Assembly: GCA_964436635.1 (NCBI GenBank)
Contig: CAYTDM010000003.1
Location: 1 to 64,000 of the forward strand
From: DASRQK01 sp964436635
Lineage (GTDB): Bacteria > Bacteroidota > Bacteroidia > Sphingobacteriales > Sphingobacteriaceae
Direction: 5' to 3'
Length of the DNA stretch: 64,000 nt
Both the position numbers and the translations under genes were made by a program. Shown here one piece after another: positions 26,465 to 36,014 of the stretch. The notes under the pieces were generated by a model. That model was given only the letters and a program-made list of their open reading frames with translations, searched no databases and was not told where the DNA came from. Each line of letters starts with the position of its first letter. The stretch's first letter is position 1.

Positions 26465-27742
26465 ATGAGAAATATCTCATTAGTTTTTGGAAGGCTTGCA
26501 AAGTCGTTATGTTTAGCTATCGGATTGTCCTTAGCCGCTTTAGGTAATGTTCACGCACAAGATGCGAAAGCAGGGGAAGCCCTATTTAAAGCAAATTGTA
26601 CTACCTGTCACTTGGTGCAAGGTAAACGTGTAGGTCCTGAATTAAAAGGAATGTCCGAACGACACAGTGAAGAATGGTTAATCTCATGGATTAAAAATTC
26701 TCAAGCAATGATCGCTTCGGGCGATGAAACGGCTGTGCAATTGTTTGAAGAGTGGAATCGCTCTGTGATGACTGCATTTCCTCAATTGTCGGATGACGAT
26801 GTGAGAAACATCATTGCTTATGTAGATGCTGAAGAAGCGCGTCTTGCTGCTGGTCCTGAAGCGGGTGCTCCAGGAAGCGTAGACGGGAATGTTGCATCGA
26901 GTGATGCAAGTATTTTCATGATTCTTGGTTTAATCGTTGTGATTGTTTTAGCCATCGCGATCATTGTCGTCTTGGGTAGAGTAATTCGCACCTTAGAACG
27001 AGTTGTTGAGAAAAACCAACATTTGATTCAAGTGCAATCAGAAGAAACTTCAGGTGGTTCGAAAGAAGCATTTAAGAAGTTTATTAAAAATAAAAAGTTA
27101 GTTGGGTTTATTGTACTTATGCTTGTAGTTATCTTAGGAGCATTTGGATGGAATGCCATGTGGAATGTCGGTGTTCACGACGGTTACATGCCGGTTCAAC
27201 CCATTAAGTTCTCTCACCAATTACACGCTGGTGTGAATCAAATTGATTGTCAATATTGCCACGGAGGTGCATATAAATCTAAAAATGCATCTATTCCATC
27301 TGCAAATATCTGTATGAATTGCCATGCTGGTGTAACTGGAAGTGAACAATATGGCGGTGAAACATCACCAGAAATTGCAAAAATCTATCGCGCATTAGAT
27401 TACGATCCAAGCACTGGTCAATACGGAGATAATCCTAAGCCAATTGAATGGATTCGTATCCATAATCTTCCTGACTTTGCTTACTTCAATCACTCACAAC
27501 ACGTTGTGGTAGCAGGAGTAGAGTGTCAAACTTGCCACGGTCCAGTGGAAACAATGGAAGAATTATATCAATATGCTCCTTTAACAATGAAATGGTGTGT
27601 GGATTGTCACCAAAATACAGAAGTAAATGCTGACAATGCTTATTATGATCGATTGATCGAGGCACACGAGAAATTGAAAAAAGGTGAAAAAATGACCGCT
27701 GCGATGATTGGTGGTTTAGAATGTGGTAAATGCCACTATTAA
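26465..27742 (+). CDS. actA: ACIII subunit ActA, multiheme cytochrome c
   Basis: ActA is the heme c subunit of alternative complex III, which oxidises menaquinol and passes electrons to cytochrome c or directly to the oxidase. The 425-aa protein has a signal peptide ending VHAQ and then a monoheme cytochrome domain (CTTCH, residues 45-49). Two membrane segments (about 149-172 and 213-228) precede a pentaheme region with CXXCH at 262, 283, 354, 378 and 420. That gives six heme sites; the Rhodothermus ActA is described as pentaheme. ATG 26465 is preferred over the in-frame GTG three codons earlier. It is the first gene of the respiratory block. Confidence 0.94.
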   Translation: MRNISLVFGRLAKSLCLAIGLSLAALGNVHAQDAKAGEALFKANCTTCHLVQGKRVGPELKGMSERHSEEWLISWIKNSQAMIASGDETAVQLFEEWNRSVMTAFPQLSDDDVRNIIAYVDAEEARLAAGPEAGAPGSVDGNVASSDASIFMILGLIVVIVLAIAIIVVLGRVIRTLERVVEKNQHLIQVQSEETSGGSKEAFKKFIKNKKLVGFIVLMLVVILGAFGWNAMWNVGVHDGYMPVQPIKFSHQLHAGVNQIDCQYCHGGAYKSKNASIPSANICMNCHAGVTGSEQYGGETSPEIAKIYRALDYDPSTGQYGDNPKPIEWIRIHNLPDFAYFNHSQHVVVAGVECQTCHGPVETMEELYQYAPLTMKWCVDCHQNTEVNADNAYYDRLIEAHEKLKKGEKMTAAMIGGLECGKCHY

Positions 27743-27789
27743 TAGAAAGTAATAATTAAGGAAATACGCAATCTTTATATATAGCTTAA

Positions 27790-30700
27790 ATGGATAGCAA
27801 CAAGAAATATTGGAAAGGTTTGGAAGAGTTGCAGCAAACCCCTGCTTTCGTAGCGAAAAATCAGGGTGAATTTGCTGAGCCGATTCCTGTGGAAAACGTA
27901 TTGGAAAGTGACGGCTTAAAAGCTGCTACTCCACGCAGGGATTTTCTAAAAACATTAGGTTTTGGTTTAGGTGCCGTAACATTGGCTGCTTGTGAGCGCA
28001 CGCCTGTTCATAAATCTATTCCCTACTTAATTAAGCCGGAAGAGATCACTCCTGGTGTACCAAATTTTTACGCTTCTACCTTTAATGGTCAAAGTGTGTT
28101 GGTTCGTACAAGAGAGGGACGTCCGATTTTAATTGAACCAAATCCATCTGCATTAGGTGTTAATCAAGGAACAGACGCATCTACTCAAGCATCTGTGTTG
28201 GATTTGTATGATACATCAAAATTAAAAGGACCACAAATGAACGGTTCTGATGTGTCATGGAGTGATTTGGATGCTGAAGTACTAAAAGCATTGAACAATG
28301 CAAGTGCAGCAGGCAAACAAATTGCGATCGTATCTTCTACCGTAAACAGCCCTTCTGCTATCAATGCGATTGCGCGTTTTACAGAGAAATATCCGACTGC
28401 TAAATTAATTGAAGTCGATGCAGTTTCATATACTGGTATTATTAAAGCGAATCAAGACAGCTTTGGAAAAGCAGTGGTCCCAAGATATCGTTTTGATAAA
28501 GCAGATGTGATCGTATCTGTTGCAAGTGACTTTTTAGGTTCATGGCTTGCTGGGGAAGAACATACCCAACAATACATGTCTAATCGTAATTATAAATCCT
28601 TACAAAAAGGAAAAATGTCTAGACACATTCAATTCGAAGCTGGATTGAGTATGACTGGAACAAATGCGGATGTGCGCATTGCGATCAAACCATCTGAAGA
28701 AGGTGCTGTTTTAGTTTCTTTATATAATTTAATTACAGGTAACTCATTGCCTGGAGCGATTTCATCGAATGATAAAGCTCAAACGGCGGTTCAATTAGTA
28801 GCTAAAGAATTGCAAAATGCACAAGGTAAAGCCTTGGTAGTGGCTGGTTCAAATGATGCAGCCATTCAAACTTTGGTGAACGGAATTAACGCAGCGCTTC
28901 AAAGCTATGGAAATACCATTGACTTAGATAATCCTTCCTATTTATATAAAGGAAATGATGAGCTTTTTGCACAGTTCTTAAATGATGCTGCGCAAAATAA
29001 TGTAGGAGTAGCGTTCTTCTGGAACAGCAATCCACTTTACTCTTATTTCGATACGGAAGCAGTAAAATCTGCTTTGGATAAAATTGATTTCAAATTATCT
29101 TTCTCAGATCGTGCTGATGAAACGGCTGCAGAATTGACGGCAATCGCTCCACAACCTACATATTTAGAGTCATGGGGTGATGCGCAACCATTTGAAGGAT
29201 ATTATTCCATTGTACAACCTACGATTAATCCTATTTATAACTCGCGTCAAGCTGAACAAAGCTTGTTAAATTGGGCGGGTGTAGAATCGGATTATTATAC
29301 TTTCGTAAAAAATAACTGGGAGCAAAATTTACTTGCTGGAAGCAGTAAAAAATGGGTAGATGTATTGCAATCAGGATTTAACTATAAAGGTGAAAAATCA
29401 GCTACTTCGTATAGCTTTAATGGCGCTACTTTAGCTGCTGCTGCTTCTCAAATTTTGAAAGCAAGTGAAGCGATTAAAGGAGAAGTAGAAGTTCAACTAT
29501 ATCAGAGCACAGTCATTAAAGACGGAACTCAAGGAAACAATGCTTACTTGCAAGAGCTTCCTGATCCAGTTTCGAAAGTAACTTGGGATAACTATGCGGC
29601 TATTAACCCTAAATATGCTGAATCATTAGGCCTAGGAGAAAATAGTTTAGTAGAAGTAACTGTTGCAAACGGTAAAAAAGAAGTTTTACCAGTTTTATTA
29701 CAACCAGGTCAAGCGATTGGAACGGTTTCCATTGCTGTCGGTTACGGTCGTACAAAAGCGGGAAAAGCAGGTAACAATGTAGGTAAAAACGTGTATCCAT
29801 TTGCTCAATTAGTAAATGGAACGGTTCAATTCTCTACAGCAGGTTCATTGTCAAAAGTAGCGGGTAAATATGAGTTGGCACAAACTCAAACTCACCACAG
29901 CATTGAAGGTAGAAATATCATTCGTGAAACAACTTTTGCAAAATATCAAGAAGATCCAGGGCACAATGCAGGTCGCTTCATCGATAAACATAAGACCTAT
30001 GATTTGTGGAACAAATACGAACAACCAGGACACCGTTGGGTGATGGCGATCGATTTGAACGCTTGTACGGGTTGTGGATCTTGTATTGTAGCTTGTAATA
30101 TCGAAAATAACGTGCCTGTAGTAGGTCGTGAAGAAGTTAGACGTCGTCGTGAAATGCATTGGTTACGCATCGACCGTTACTATGCGATCCACGAGGATGC
30201 AATCGATCAGACTTACGAAACAGGGGTGACGAAAGAAAAACAACTTAAGGGATTAAGTGACACTTCTTACGAAAATGTGACTGTAGTGCATCAGCCGATG
30301 ATGTGTCAGCACTGTGACCATGCACCTTGTGAAACTGTTTGTCCAGTTTTAGCGACTGTACACTCATCAGAAGGTTTAAATCACATGGCTTATAACCGTT
30401 GCTTTGGAACACGTTACTGTGCAAACAACTGTCCATATAAAGTTCGTCGTTTCAACTGGTTTAACTATTGGAATGATTCACGCTTCGACAATTACTTAAA
30501 TAACGAATTCTCACAATTAGTATTAAATCCAGATGTTACTTCTCGTTCTCGTGGGGTAATGGAAAAATGCTCAATGTGTATTCAACGTATTCAAGGAGCT
30601 AAATTGCAAGCGAAAATGGAAAATCGTGCATTGCAAGACGGAGATGTTAAATTAGCTTGTGCTTCAGCATGTTCTGCTAACGCAATTATCTTCGGTGATG

Positions 30701-30819
30701 CAAATGATCCTGAGTCTGAAGTATCGAAGGCATTACGTAATGAACGCGTTTACTACGTGTTGGAAGAAATCAACGTTCAGCCTGGTACTGGGTATATGAC
30801 GAAGGTTAGAAATGTATAA
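27790..30819 (+). CDS. actB: ACIII subunit ActB, molybdopterin-oxidoreductase-like iron-sulfur protein
   Basis: ActB (1009 aa) fuses a catalytically vestigial molybdopterin-oxidoreductase domain to a ferredoxin-like domain. The N-terminus has the extended Tat region typical of this family (RRDFLKTLGFG near residue 49), followed by LAAC at 65-68, a possible lipidation site. The C-terminal domain carries four cysteine clusters: CTGCGSCIVAC, CQHCDHAPCETVC, CANNC with CPYKVRR, and CSMC with CASAC. They are expected to hold three [4Fe-4S] and one [3Fe-4S] clusters, as in solved ACIII structures. It lies 47 bases after actA. Confidence 0.95.
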   Translation: MDSNKKYWKGLEELQQTPAFVAKNQGEFAEPIPVENVLESDGLKAATPRRDFLKTLGFGLGAVTLAACERTPVHKSIPYLIKPEEITPGVPNFYASTFNGQSVLVRTREGRPILIEPNPSALGVNQGTDASTQASVLDLYDTSKLKGPQMNGSDVSWSDLDAEVLKALNNASAAGKQIAIVSSTVNSPSAINAIARFTEKYPTAKLIEVDAVSYTGIIKANQDSFGKAVVPRYRFDKADVIVSVASDFLGSWLAGEEHTQQYMSNRNYKSLQKGKMSRHIQFEAGLSMTGTNADVRIAIKPSEEGAVLVSLYNLITGNSLPGAISSNDKAQTAVQLVAKELQNAQGKALVVAGSNDAAIQTLVNGINAALQSYGNTIDLDNPSYLYKGNDELFAQFLNDAAQNNVGVAFFWNSNPLYSYFDTEAVKSALDKIDFKLSFSDRADETAAELTAIAPQPTYLESWGDAQPFEGYYSIVQPTINPIYNSRQAEQSLLNWAGVESDYYTFVKNNWEQNLLAGSSKKWVDVLQSGFNYKGEKSATSYSFNGATLAAAASQILKASEAIKGEVEVQLYQSTVIKDGTQGNNAYLQELPDPVSKVTWDNYAAINPKYAESLGLGENSLVEVTVANGKKEVLPVLLQPGQAIGTVSIAVGYGRTKAGKAGNNVGKNVYPFAQLVNGTVQFSTAGSLSKVAGKYELAQTQTHHSIEGRNIIRETTFAKYQEDPGHNAGRFIDKHKTYDLWNKYEQPGHRWVMAIDLNACTGCGSCIVACNIENNVPVVGREEVRRRREMHWLRIDRYYAIHEDAIDQTYETGVTKEKQLKGLSDTSYENVTVVHQPMMCQHCDHAPCETVCPVLATVHSSEGLNHMAYNRCFGTRYCANNCPYKVRRFNWFNYWNDSRFDNYLNNEFSQLVLNPDVTSRSRGVMEKCSMCIQRIQGAKLQAKMENRALQDGDVKLACASACSANAIIFGDANDPESEVSKALRNERVYYVLEEINVQPGTGYMTKVRNV

Positions 30820-30850
30820 TTTGAACTCTATTCAATCGAAATTATAAGAT

Positions 30851-32338
30851 ATGTCATCGCATAACGAATCAATTTTAAGAGAACCATTAGTTACCGGCAA
30901 GGACATTACCTATGCAAAAGTAACCAATGATATTTTGGTGCCAGTTGAAAACAAAGCGAATAAAGCTTGGTGGATTGGATTTACCATGGCGGCATTAGGA
31001 GCCTTGTTATGGGTAGTCAGTGTTGGCTATACGTTTTGGACAGGTATTGGTGCCTGGGGATTAAATAAAACAGTAGGATGGGCTTGGGATATTACCGACT
31101 TTGTTTGGTGGGTAGGTATTGGTCACGCGGGTACGTTGATCTCTGCGGTATTGTTATTATTCCGTCAAAACTGGCGTAATTCAATTAACCGTGCTGCTGA
31201 AGCGATGACGATTTTCGCCGTTATTTGTGCTGCAACCTATGTAGTTGCGCACATGGGGCGTCCTTGGTTAGCTTATTGGATTTTCCCTTTACCAAATCAG
31301 TTTGGTTCTCTTTGGGTAAACTTTAACTCTCCATTAGTTTGGGATGCGTTTGCGATCTCTACTTATTTTACCGTTTCATTAGTATTCTGGTATTGTGGAT
31401 TGTTACCGGATATTGCTACGGTTCGTGACCGTGCAACTGGTGTTAGAAAACGTGTTTACTCGATCTTATCATTCGGTTGGAATGGATCTGTTAAATCTTG
31501 GCAACGTTTTGAAATCGTTTCATTGATTTTGGCGGGTATTTCTACACCTTTAGTACTTTCAGTACACACCATCGTATCCATGGACTTTGCAACCTCTGTA
31601 ATTCCAGGATGGCACACGACGATTTTCCCTCCTTACTTTGTGGCAGGTGCGATTTTCTCTGGTTTTGCGATGGTACAAACCTTATTATTGGTCATGCGTA
31701 AGGTGTTAAACTTTGAGAACTACATTACCATGTTCCACATTGAATCCATGAACAAAATTATTTTGGTAACGGGTTCAATCGTAGGTATTGCGTACTTAAC
31801 TGAGTTATTTATTGCATGGTATTCAGGTTCTGAATATGAGATGTATGCTTTTACGAATCGTATCGCTGGTCCATATGCTTGGGCTTACTGGGCGATGATG
31901 ACTTGTAACGTGATTTCTCCTCAGTTATTCTGGTTTAAGAAAATTCGTACAAGCATTGCGATTTCATGGGTGCTTTCGATTGTGGTAAATATTGGTATGT
32001 GGTTCGAGCGTTTTGTAATTATCGTGACTTCATTACATAGAGATTACTTGCCTTCGAGCTGGGCGATGTTCTACCCAACTTGGGTGGACGTCGGAATCTT
32101 TGTGGGTTCAATCGGTTTATTCTTTACTTTATTCCTATTGTTCCTTCGTTTCTTACCAAGTATTGCAATGGCAGAGGTGAAATTGTTATTGAAGAGTTCA
32201 AGTTTACAACATAAAACTAAATTGGTTCAAGAAGGACATTTCCCTGCTGAGCAAGTTGAACATTTCAGAAATGCTTTAAGCAGCAAATACGATTCTGTAA
32301 CTGAAGAAGATATTAAGGAATTAGAAATTAAGAAGTAG
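30851..32338 (+). CDS. actC: ACIII subunit ActC, NrfD/PsrC-like quinol-binding membrane protein
   Basis: ActC (495 aa) is the integral NrfD-like subunit with about ten transmembrane helices. In ACIII structures it contacts ActB and forms a menaquinol site at the periplasmic side. Conserved elements include VGIGHAGTLISAVLLLFRQ and MGRPWLAYWIFP near the N-terminal third, and SVHTIVSMDFA mid-protein. The gene lies between actB and actD, ends 2 bases before actD and is a paralogue of actF later in the run. Confidence 0.95.
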   Translation: MSSHNESILREPLVTGKDITYAKVTNDILVPVENKANKAWWIGFTMAALGALLWVVSVGYTFWTGIGAWGLNKTVGWAWDITDFVWWVGIGHAGTLISAVLLLFRQNWRNSINRAAEAMTIFAVICAATYVVAHMGRPWLAYWIFPLPNQFGSLWVNFNSPLVWDAFAISTYFTVSLVFWYCGLLPDIATVRDRATGVRKRVYSILSFGWNGSVKSWQRFEIVSLILAGISTPLVLSVHTIVSMDFATSVIPGWHTTIFPPYFVAGAIFSGFAMVQTLLLVMRKVLNFENYITMFHIESMNKIILVTGSIVGIAYLTELFIAWYSGSEYEMYAFTNRIAGPYAWAYWAMMTCNVISPQLFWFKKIRTSIAISWVLSIVVNIGMWFERFVIIVTSLHRDYLPSSWAMFYPTWVDVGIFVGSIGLFFTLFLLFLRFLPSIAMAEVKLLLKSSSLQHKTKLVQEGHFPAEQVEHFRNALSSKYDSVTEEDIKELEIKK

Positions 32339-32340
32339 CA

Positions 32341-32877
32341 ATGAGCAACACAAAGTATATAATTGGAAGTTTTGCTGATCCTGATGAATTGATGGAAGGG
32401 ATCGATAAATTGCAAAAAAATAACATATCTATTTATGATTGTTATACCCCAATGCCGATTCACGGAATTGAGGCTAAATTAGGGGTTAAGCCATCACGTT
32501 TACCGATTGCAGCATTCTGTTTTGGTGCATTGGGTACCATTTCTGGATTTAGCTTATTGTACTATACGATGGTATACGATTGGCCGATGAACATTGGTGG
32601 TAAACCAGCGTTTGCAATTCCAGATTTTGTTCCTGTGACGTTCGAGTTGACGATTTTATTCTGTGCACTTGGAATGGTTGCTACTTTCTTTTTCAAAAAC
32701 GATTTGTTCCCTGGACGTGCTCCAAGAGTAATGGATTTGCGCGCTACTGACGATCGCTTTATTATTGCGGTAGATGCACATCAAAATGCTGACCACGAAA
32801 AGGTAGAAAGTTTGTTAAAAGAAGCAGGTGCTGTTGAAGTTAAATACAATGAAAGAAAATATATCAGCTATGAATAA
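32341..32877 (+). CDS. actD: ACIII subunit ActD (DUF3341)
   Basis: ActD (178 aa) is the DUF3341 membrane subunit of ACIII. It opens with a small soluble domain (IIGSFADPDELMEGIDKL), then has two transmembrane helices (about 55-77 and 100-118), and ends with a soluble tail (RFIIAVDAHQNADHEKVESL). No cofactor motif is present, consistent with a structural role. Its stop codon overlaps the actE start (ATGAATAA), indicating translational coupling. Confidence 0.93.
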   Translation: MSNTKYIIGSFADPDELMEGIDKLQKNNISIYDCYTPMPIHGIEAKLGVKPSRLPIAAFCFGALGTISGFSLLYYTMVYDWPMNIGGKPAFAIPDFVPVTFELTILFCALGMVATFFFKNDLFPGRAPRVMDLRATDDRFIIAVDAHQNADHEKVESLLKEAGAVEVKYNERKYISYE

Positions 32878-33499
32878 GGGACGTTTTCTTGGTACAGTTT
32901 GCATAGCAGCTGCCCTTGTGGTAGGCGTAGCTTCATGTGGTGAGAAAAAAACCCGTAGTACCGGGATGGAGTTTTCTCGTAATATGTATGATCCTATTGG
33001 ATATAATCCAGATCAACCGAATCCAAATTTTGCGAATCGTCAAACCGCTCAAACTCCTCCAGCAGGTACAGTACCAGTAGGATTCGCGCGTTTTGATTAC
33101 GAAAATACACTTGAAGATTATCAACGAGCAGGGCAGGATCTTACTAATCCTTTAGAAATTAATGAAGCAACTCTTTTAAAAGGTGAAGCTTTATTTAATA
33201 CGTATTGTGCAGTTTGCCACGGTGTTGAAGGAAAAGGAGACGGTCCGATTACTCAAGACAGAACCTTAACTACGAAAACAGGTTCTCGTCAATTAGAGAA
33301 TTTCCCTCCTCCTCCAAATTTTCAACAGTCAGGTGGAATTAATTCTTCAAGAGGTGGCTTAATGAGTGAACTTTCGGATGGTAAAATTTATCATACGATC
33401 ACTTATGGTGTTGGTTTGATGGGGTCGCATGCTTCGCAACTATCACCTGAAGAACGTTGGGAAGTAGTAGCTTACGTTAAAGAATTACAAAAGAAATAG
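32870..33499 (+). CDS. actE: ACIII subunit ActE, monoheme cytochrome c lipoprotein
   Basis: ActE (209 aa from ATG 32870) starts with a lipoprotein signal whose lipobox VASC places the acylated Cys at about residue 22. A single class I cytochrome c domain has heme motif CAVCH and a distal Met expected in the GLMGSHA region. It carries electrons between ActA and the oxidase or a soluble carrier. The start overlapping the actD stop is preferred to earlier in-frame starts at 32849 (ATG) and 32828 (GTG), because it puts the signal peptide at the N-terminus. Confidence 0.92.
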   Translation: MNKGRFLGTVCIAAALVVGVASCGEKKTRSTGMEFSRNMYDPIGYNPDQPNPNFANRQTAQTPPAGTVPVGFARFDYENTLEDYQRAGQDLTNPLEINEATLLKGEALFNTYCAVCHGVEGKGDGPITQDRTLTTKTGSRQLENFPPPPNFQQSGGINSSRGGLMSELSDGKIYHTITYGVGLMGSHASQLSPEERWEVVAYVKELQKK

Positions 33500-33526
33500 T
33501 AATAAAGATACTGAATTTGATTATAC

Positions 33527-34762
33527 ATGGGAACTCACAGTCATCATCAAGAATTTAATTTTAATGAGCGGTATACCTTCGGTGGTAAAGCAAAGCTATT
33601 CAGCTTAGTGGCACTAGCTCTTGGAGTGATTACCATTGCTTATGGTCTTTTGTCTAAAGATCATATTACTGTAGAACGTACTTTCGCTAACCTATTATTA
33701 ATGGGTTATTACTTTACCTGTGTTTGTGCAGCGGGAGCGTTTTTCGTAGCATTGCAATATGTCACACAATCAGGCTGGTCAGCTGGTTTGGTTCGTATCC
33801 CTCAGGCAATGGCAAGTATCTTGCCGATTGCTTCGGTTTTTTTGTTTGCAATTGTAGCGATGGGGTTATTCTCTCATAACTTATATCATCATTGGTATGG
33901 AGAAGGATTAATGGATCCAAATAGTCCTAATTACGATGCCTTAGTTGCAGGTAAACAAGCATTCTTAAATGCTCCTGGGTTTTTGGCACGCCAAATTATC
34001 TTCATGGGTACTTATAGTATTTTTGCTTGGATTTTAGCAAAGAACTCTTACCAAGAAGATTTGGAAGGTGGTTTGAACATGTATAAAAAGAACTTCAAAT
34101 TATCAGCGATTTTCTTAGTGATTTTTGGTTTTACTACACCAATTTGGTCATTCGATACCATCATGTCATTAGAGGCACACTGGTTCTCTACTATGTTTGG
34201 TTGGTATAATTTTGCTGCCATGTGGGTGAGCGGTCTTTGTGTGATTACTTTAATGTTAATCCTGTTAAAGAAAGCTGGTTACATGGGTTGGGTAAATGAA
34301 AATCACATTCATAACTTAGGAAATTTAATTTTTGGTTTCTCTATTTTCTGGACTTATACTTGGTTCTCTCAATTAATTTTGATTTGGTACGCAAATATTC
34401 CAGAAGAGACCGTTTATTTCTATAAGAGATGGGAGCCAGAATATAAGCCTTGGTTCTGGTTAAATATTATCATTAATTTTGTGTCTCCTTTGTTATTATT
34501 AATTGATCGGGATGCGAAACGTAAAATGAATTTGATGTTATTTGTATGTATCTTATTATTATGCGGTCACTGGTTAGATTATTACATTATGATTATGCCA
34601 GGTACCGTTGAGATGCACAGAGCATTTGGTATCATTGAAATTGGAACGGCTCTTGCGTTTGTCGGATTGTTTACCTTCTTAGTATTTAATAAATTAGGAA
34701 AACATCCATTGGCACCTGCAAAACATCCTTTCCTTGATGAAAGTGTGAATCATCAGATTTAA
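33527..34762 (+). CDS. actF: ACIII subunit ActF, second NrfD-like membrane protein
   Basis: ActF (411 aa) is the shorter NrfD-like paralogue of ActC, with about ten transmembrane helices. Structural work assigns it a proton path but no quinone site. Recognisable segments are GYYFTCVCAAGAFFVALQYV, FDTIMSLEAHWFSTMFGWY and FWTYTWFSQLILIWYANIPE. It is the last ACIII gene and is followed after about 40 bases by oxidase subunit II, supporting an ACIII-oxidase supercomplex. Confidence 0.94.
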   Translation: MGTHSHHQEFNFNERYTFGGKAKLFSLVALALGVITIAYGLLSKDHITVERTFANLLLMGYYFTCVCAAGAFFVALQYVTQSGWSAGLVRIPQAMASILPIASVFLFAIVAMGLFSHNLYHHWYGEGLMDPNSPNYDALVAGKQAFLNAPGFLARQIIFMGTYSIFAWILAKNSYQEDLEGGLNMYKKNFKLSAIFLVIFGFTTPIWSFDTIMSLEAHWFSTMFGWYNFAAMWVSGLCVITLMLILLKKAGYMGWVNENHIHNLGNLIFGFSIFWTYTWFSQLILIWYANIPEETVYFYKRWEPEYKPWFWLNIIINFVSPLLLLIDRDAKRKMNLMLFVCILLLCGHWLDYYIMIMPGTVEMHRAFGIIEIGTALAFVGLFTFLVFNKLGKHPLAPAKHPFLDESVNHQI

Positions 34763-34803
34763 TCAAATAGAATATTCAATAATAGCCTGTTATTATATAG
34801 AAA

Positions 34804-35991
34804 ATGAATCATATTAAGTACACAAATTTGAAGAGAGTCCGGAATTGGATGGCCGCATTCATGATGGTGTTAGTATCTGCCGTTCCAGCTATGGCACAAG
34901 GGGTGGAAGAATCCAGTATTCCAGATTCGGCGTATAAAAACTTTTTCTTTGGTGTTTTATTAGTCGTGTTAGCAGCCGCTATTATTGGCATCATCGGTCG
35001 TGTAATTAGCATTTATGCATTAACGACTAAAATGAATGGACGATTTAATCCATTGGCTGGAAATATTTTGCAAGCAAATTTATTGTTAATTTCTTTGCCT
35101 ATATTTTTATATGGCGTTTACTGGTCTTTCGCAAATCATGGAGCGATGGCATGGAGAGATGCTGTTACTGAGCACGGTCAACGTGTGGATACCATGTTTA
35201 TTATTACTACGATTATCTGTACCGTCGTATTAGTAATTATACATATTTTGTTATTTACATTCTCGTATAAATACAGAATGCGTTTAACACGTAAAGCGTA
35301 TTTCTACCCACATAATAATACCATTGAAAAAATTTGGACCATAGTACCTGCCATCGTATTAACGGTGTTAGTATTGTTTGGATTTTTCACATGGAGAAGC
35401 ATTACTAATGTCCCTGAAGATTTGCAAAAGAGTGCAATTCAAATCGAGGTATTAGGCGAACAATTTGCTTGGACGGTTCGTTATCCAGGTAATGATGGAG
35501 AATTTGGCCCAAGAAATTACAAATTAACTACCCCAATGAATCCTTACGGAATTGATTTTGCTAATTCTGCAAGTTATGATGATGTGTTGGGTTCTGAAAT
35601 TGTGATTCCTGTAGGTCAAGCGGTGCGCTTTCATATTATGTCAAAAGATATTTTGCACTCTTTCTATATCCCTGATTTCCGTGTTCAAATTAATGCGGTT
35701 CCGGGTATGACGACTTATTTCCAATTTACTCCGACAGTAACTACCGAGGAAATGAGAGAGCGTATGGATGATCCAAATTATGATTTTGTTATGTTGTGTA
35801 ATAAAATTTGTGGATCGAGTCACTTTAATATGCAAAAACGTGTACGTGTAGTCACAGAAGAAGAATATAAAGAATGGTTAGCTACGCAAACGTTCTTCTT
35901 TAACGAAGACGTTCAAAAAGAATTTGCTGCTAAAGAAAAGCAGGAAGATAAAGCGCCAAAAGGAGAATTGACCGCATACAATAATTTGTAA
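34804..35991 (+). CDS. coxB: Cytochrome c oxidase subunit II
   Basis: This copper-A subunit (395 aa) is longer than classical CoxB. It has a signal peptide ending AMAQ and two additional hydrophobic segments (about 45-68 and 88-106) before the usual two-helix hairpin (about 128-152 and 175-197). The CuA domain shows the His in DILHSFYIPDFR and the cluster CNKICGSSHFNM (Cys-x3-Cys-x3-His-x2-Met). The usual Glu between the cysteines is Lys, but that residue binds copper only by its backbone carbonyl. It receives electrons from cytochrome c or ACIII. Confidence 0.95.
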   Translation: MNHIKYTNLKRVRNWMAAFMMVLVSAVPAMAQGVEESSIPDSAYKNFFFGVLLVVLAAAIIGIIGRVISIYALTTKMNGRFNPLAGNILQANLLLISLPIFLYGVYWSFANHGAMAWRDAVTEHGQRVDTMFIITTIICTVVLVIIHILLFTFSYKYRMRLTRKAYFYPHNNTIEKIWTIVPAIVLTVLVLFGFFTWRSITNVPEDLQKSAIQIEVLGEQFAWTVRYPGNDGEFGPRNYKLTTPMNPYGIDFANSASYDDVLGSEIVIPVGQAVRFHIMSKDILHSFYIPDFRVQINAVPGMTTYFQFTPTVTTEEMRERMDDPNYDFVMLCNKICGSSHFNMQKRVRVVTEEEYKEWLATQTFFFNEDVQKEFAAKEKQEDKAPKGELTAYNNL

Positions 35992-36014
35992 ATCGCTGAA
36001 AGAATTAAGATATT

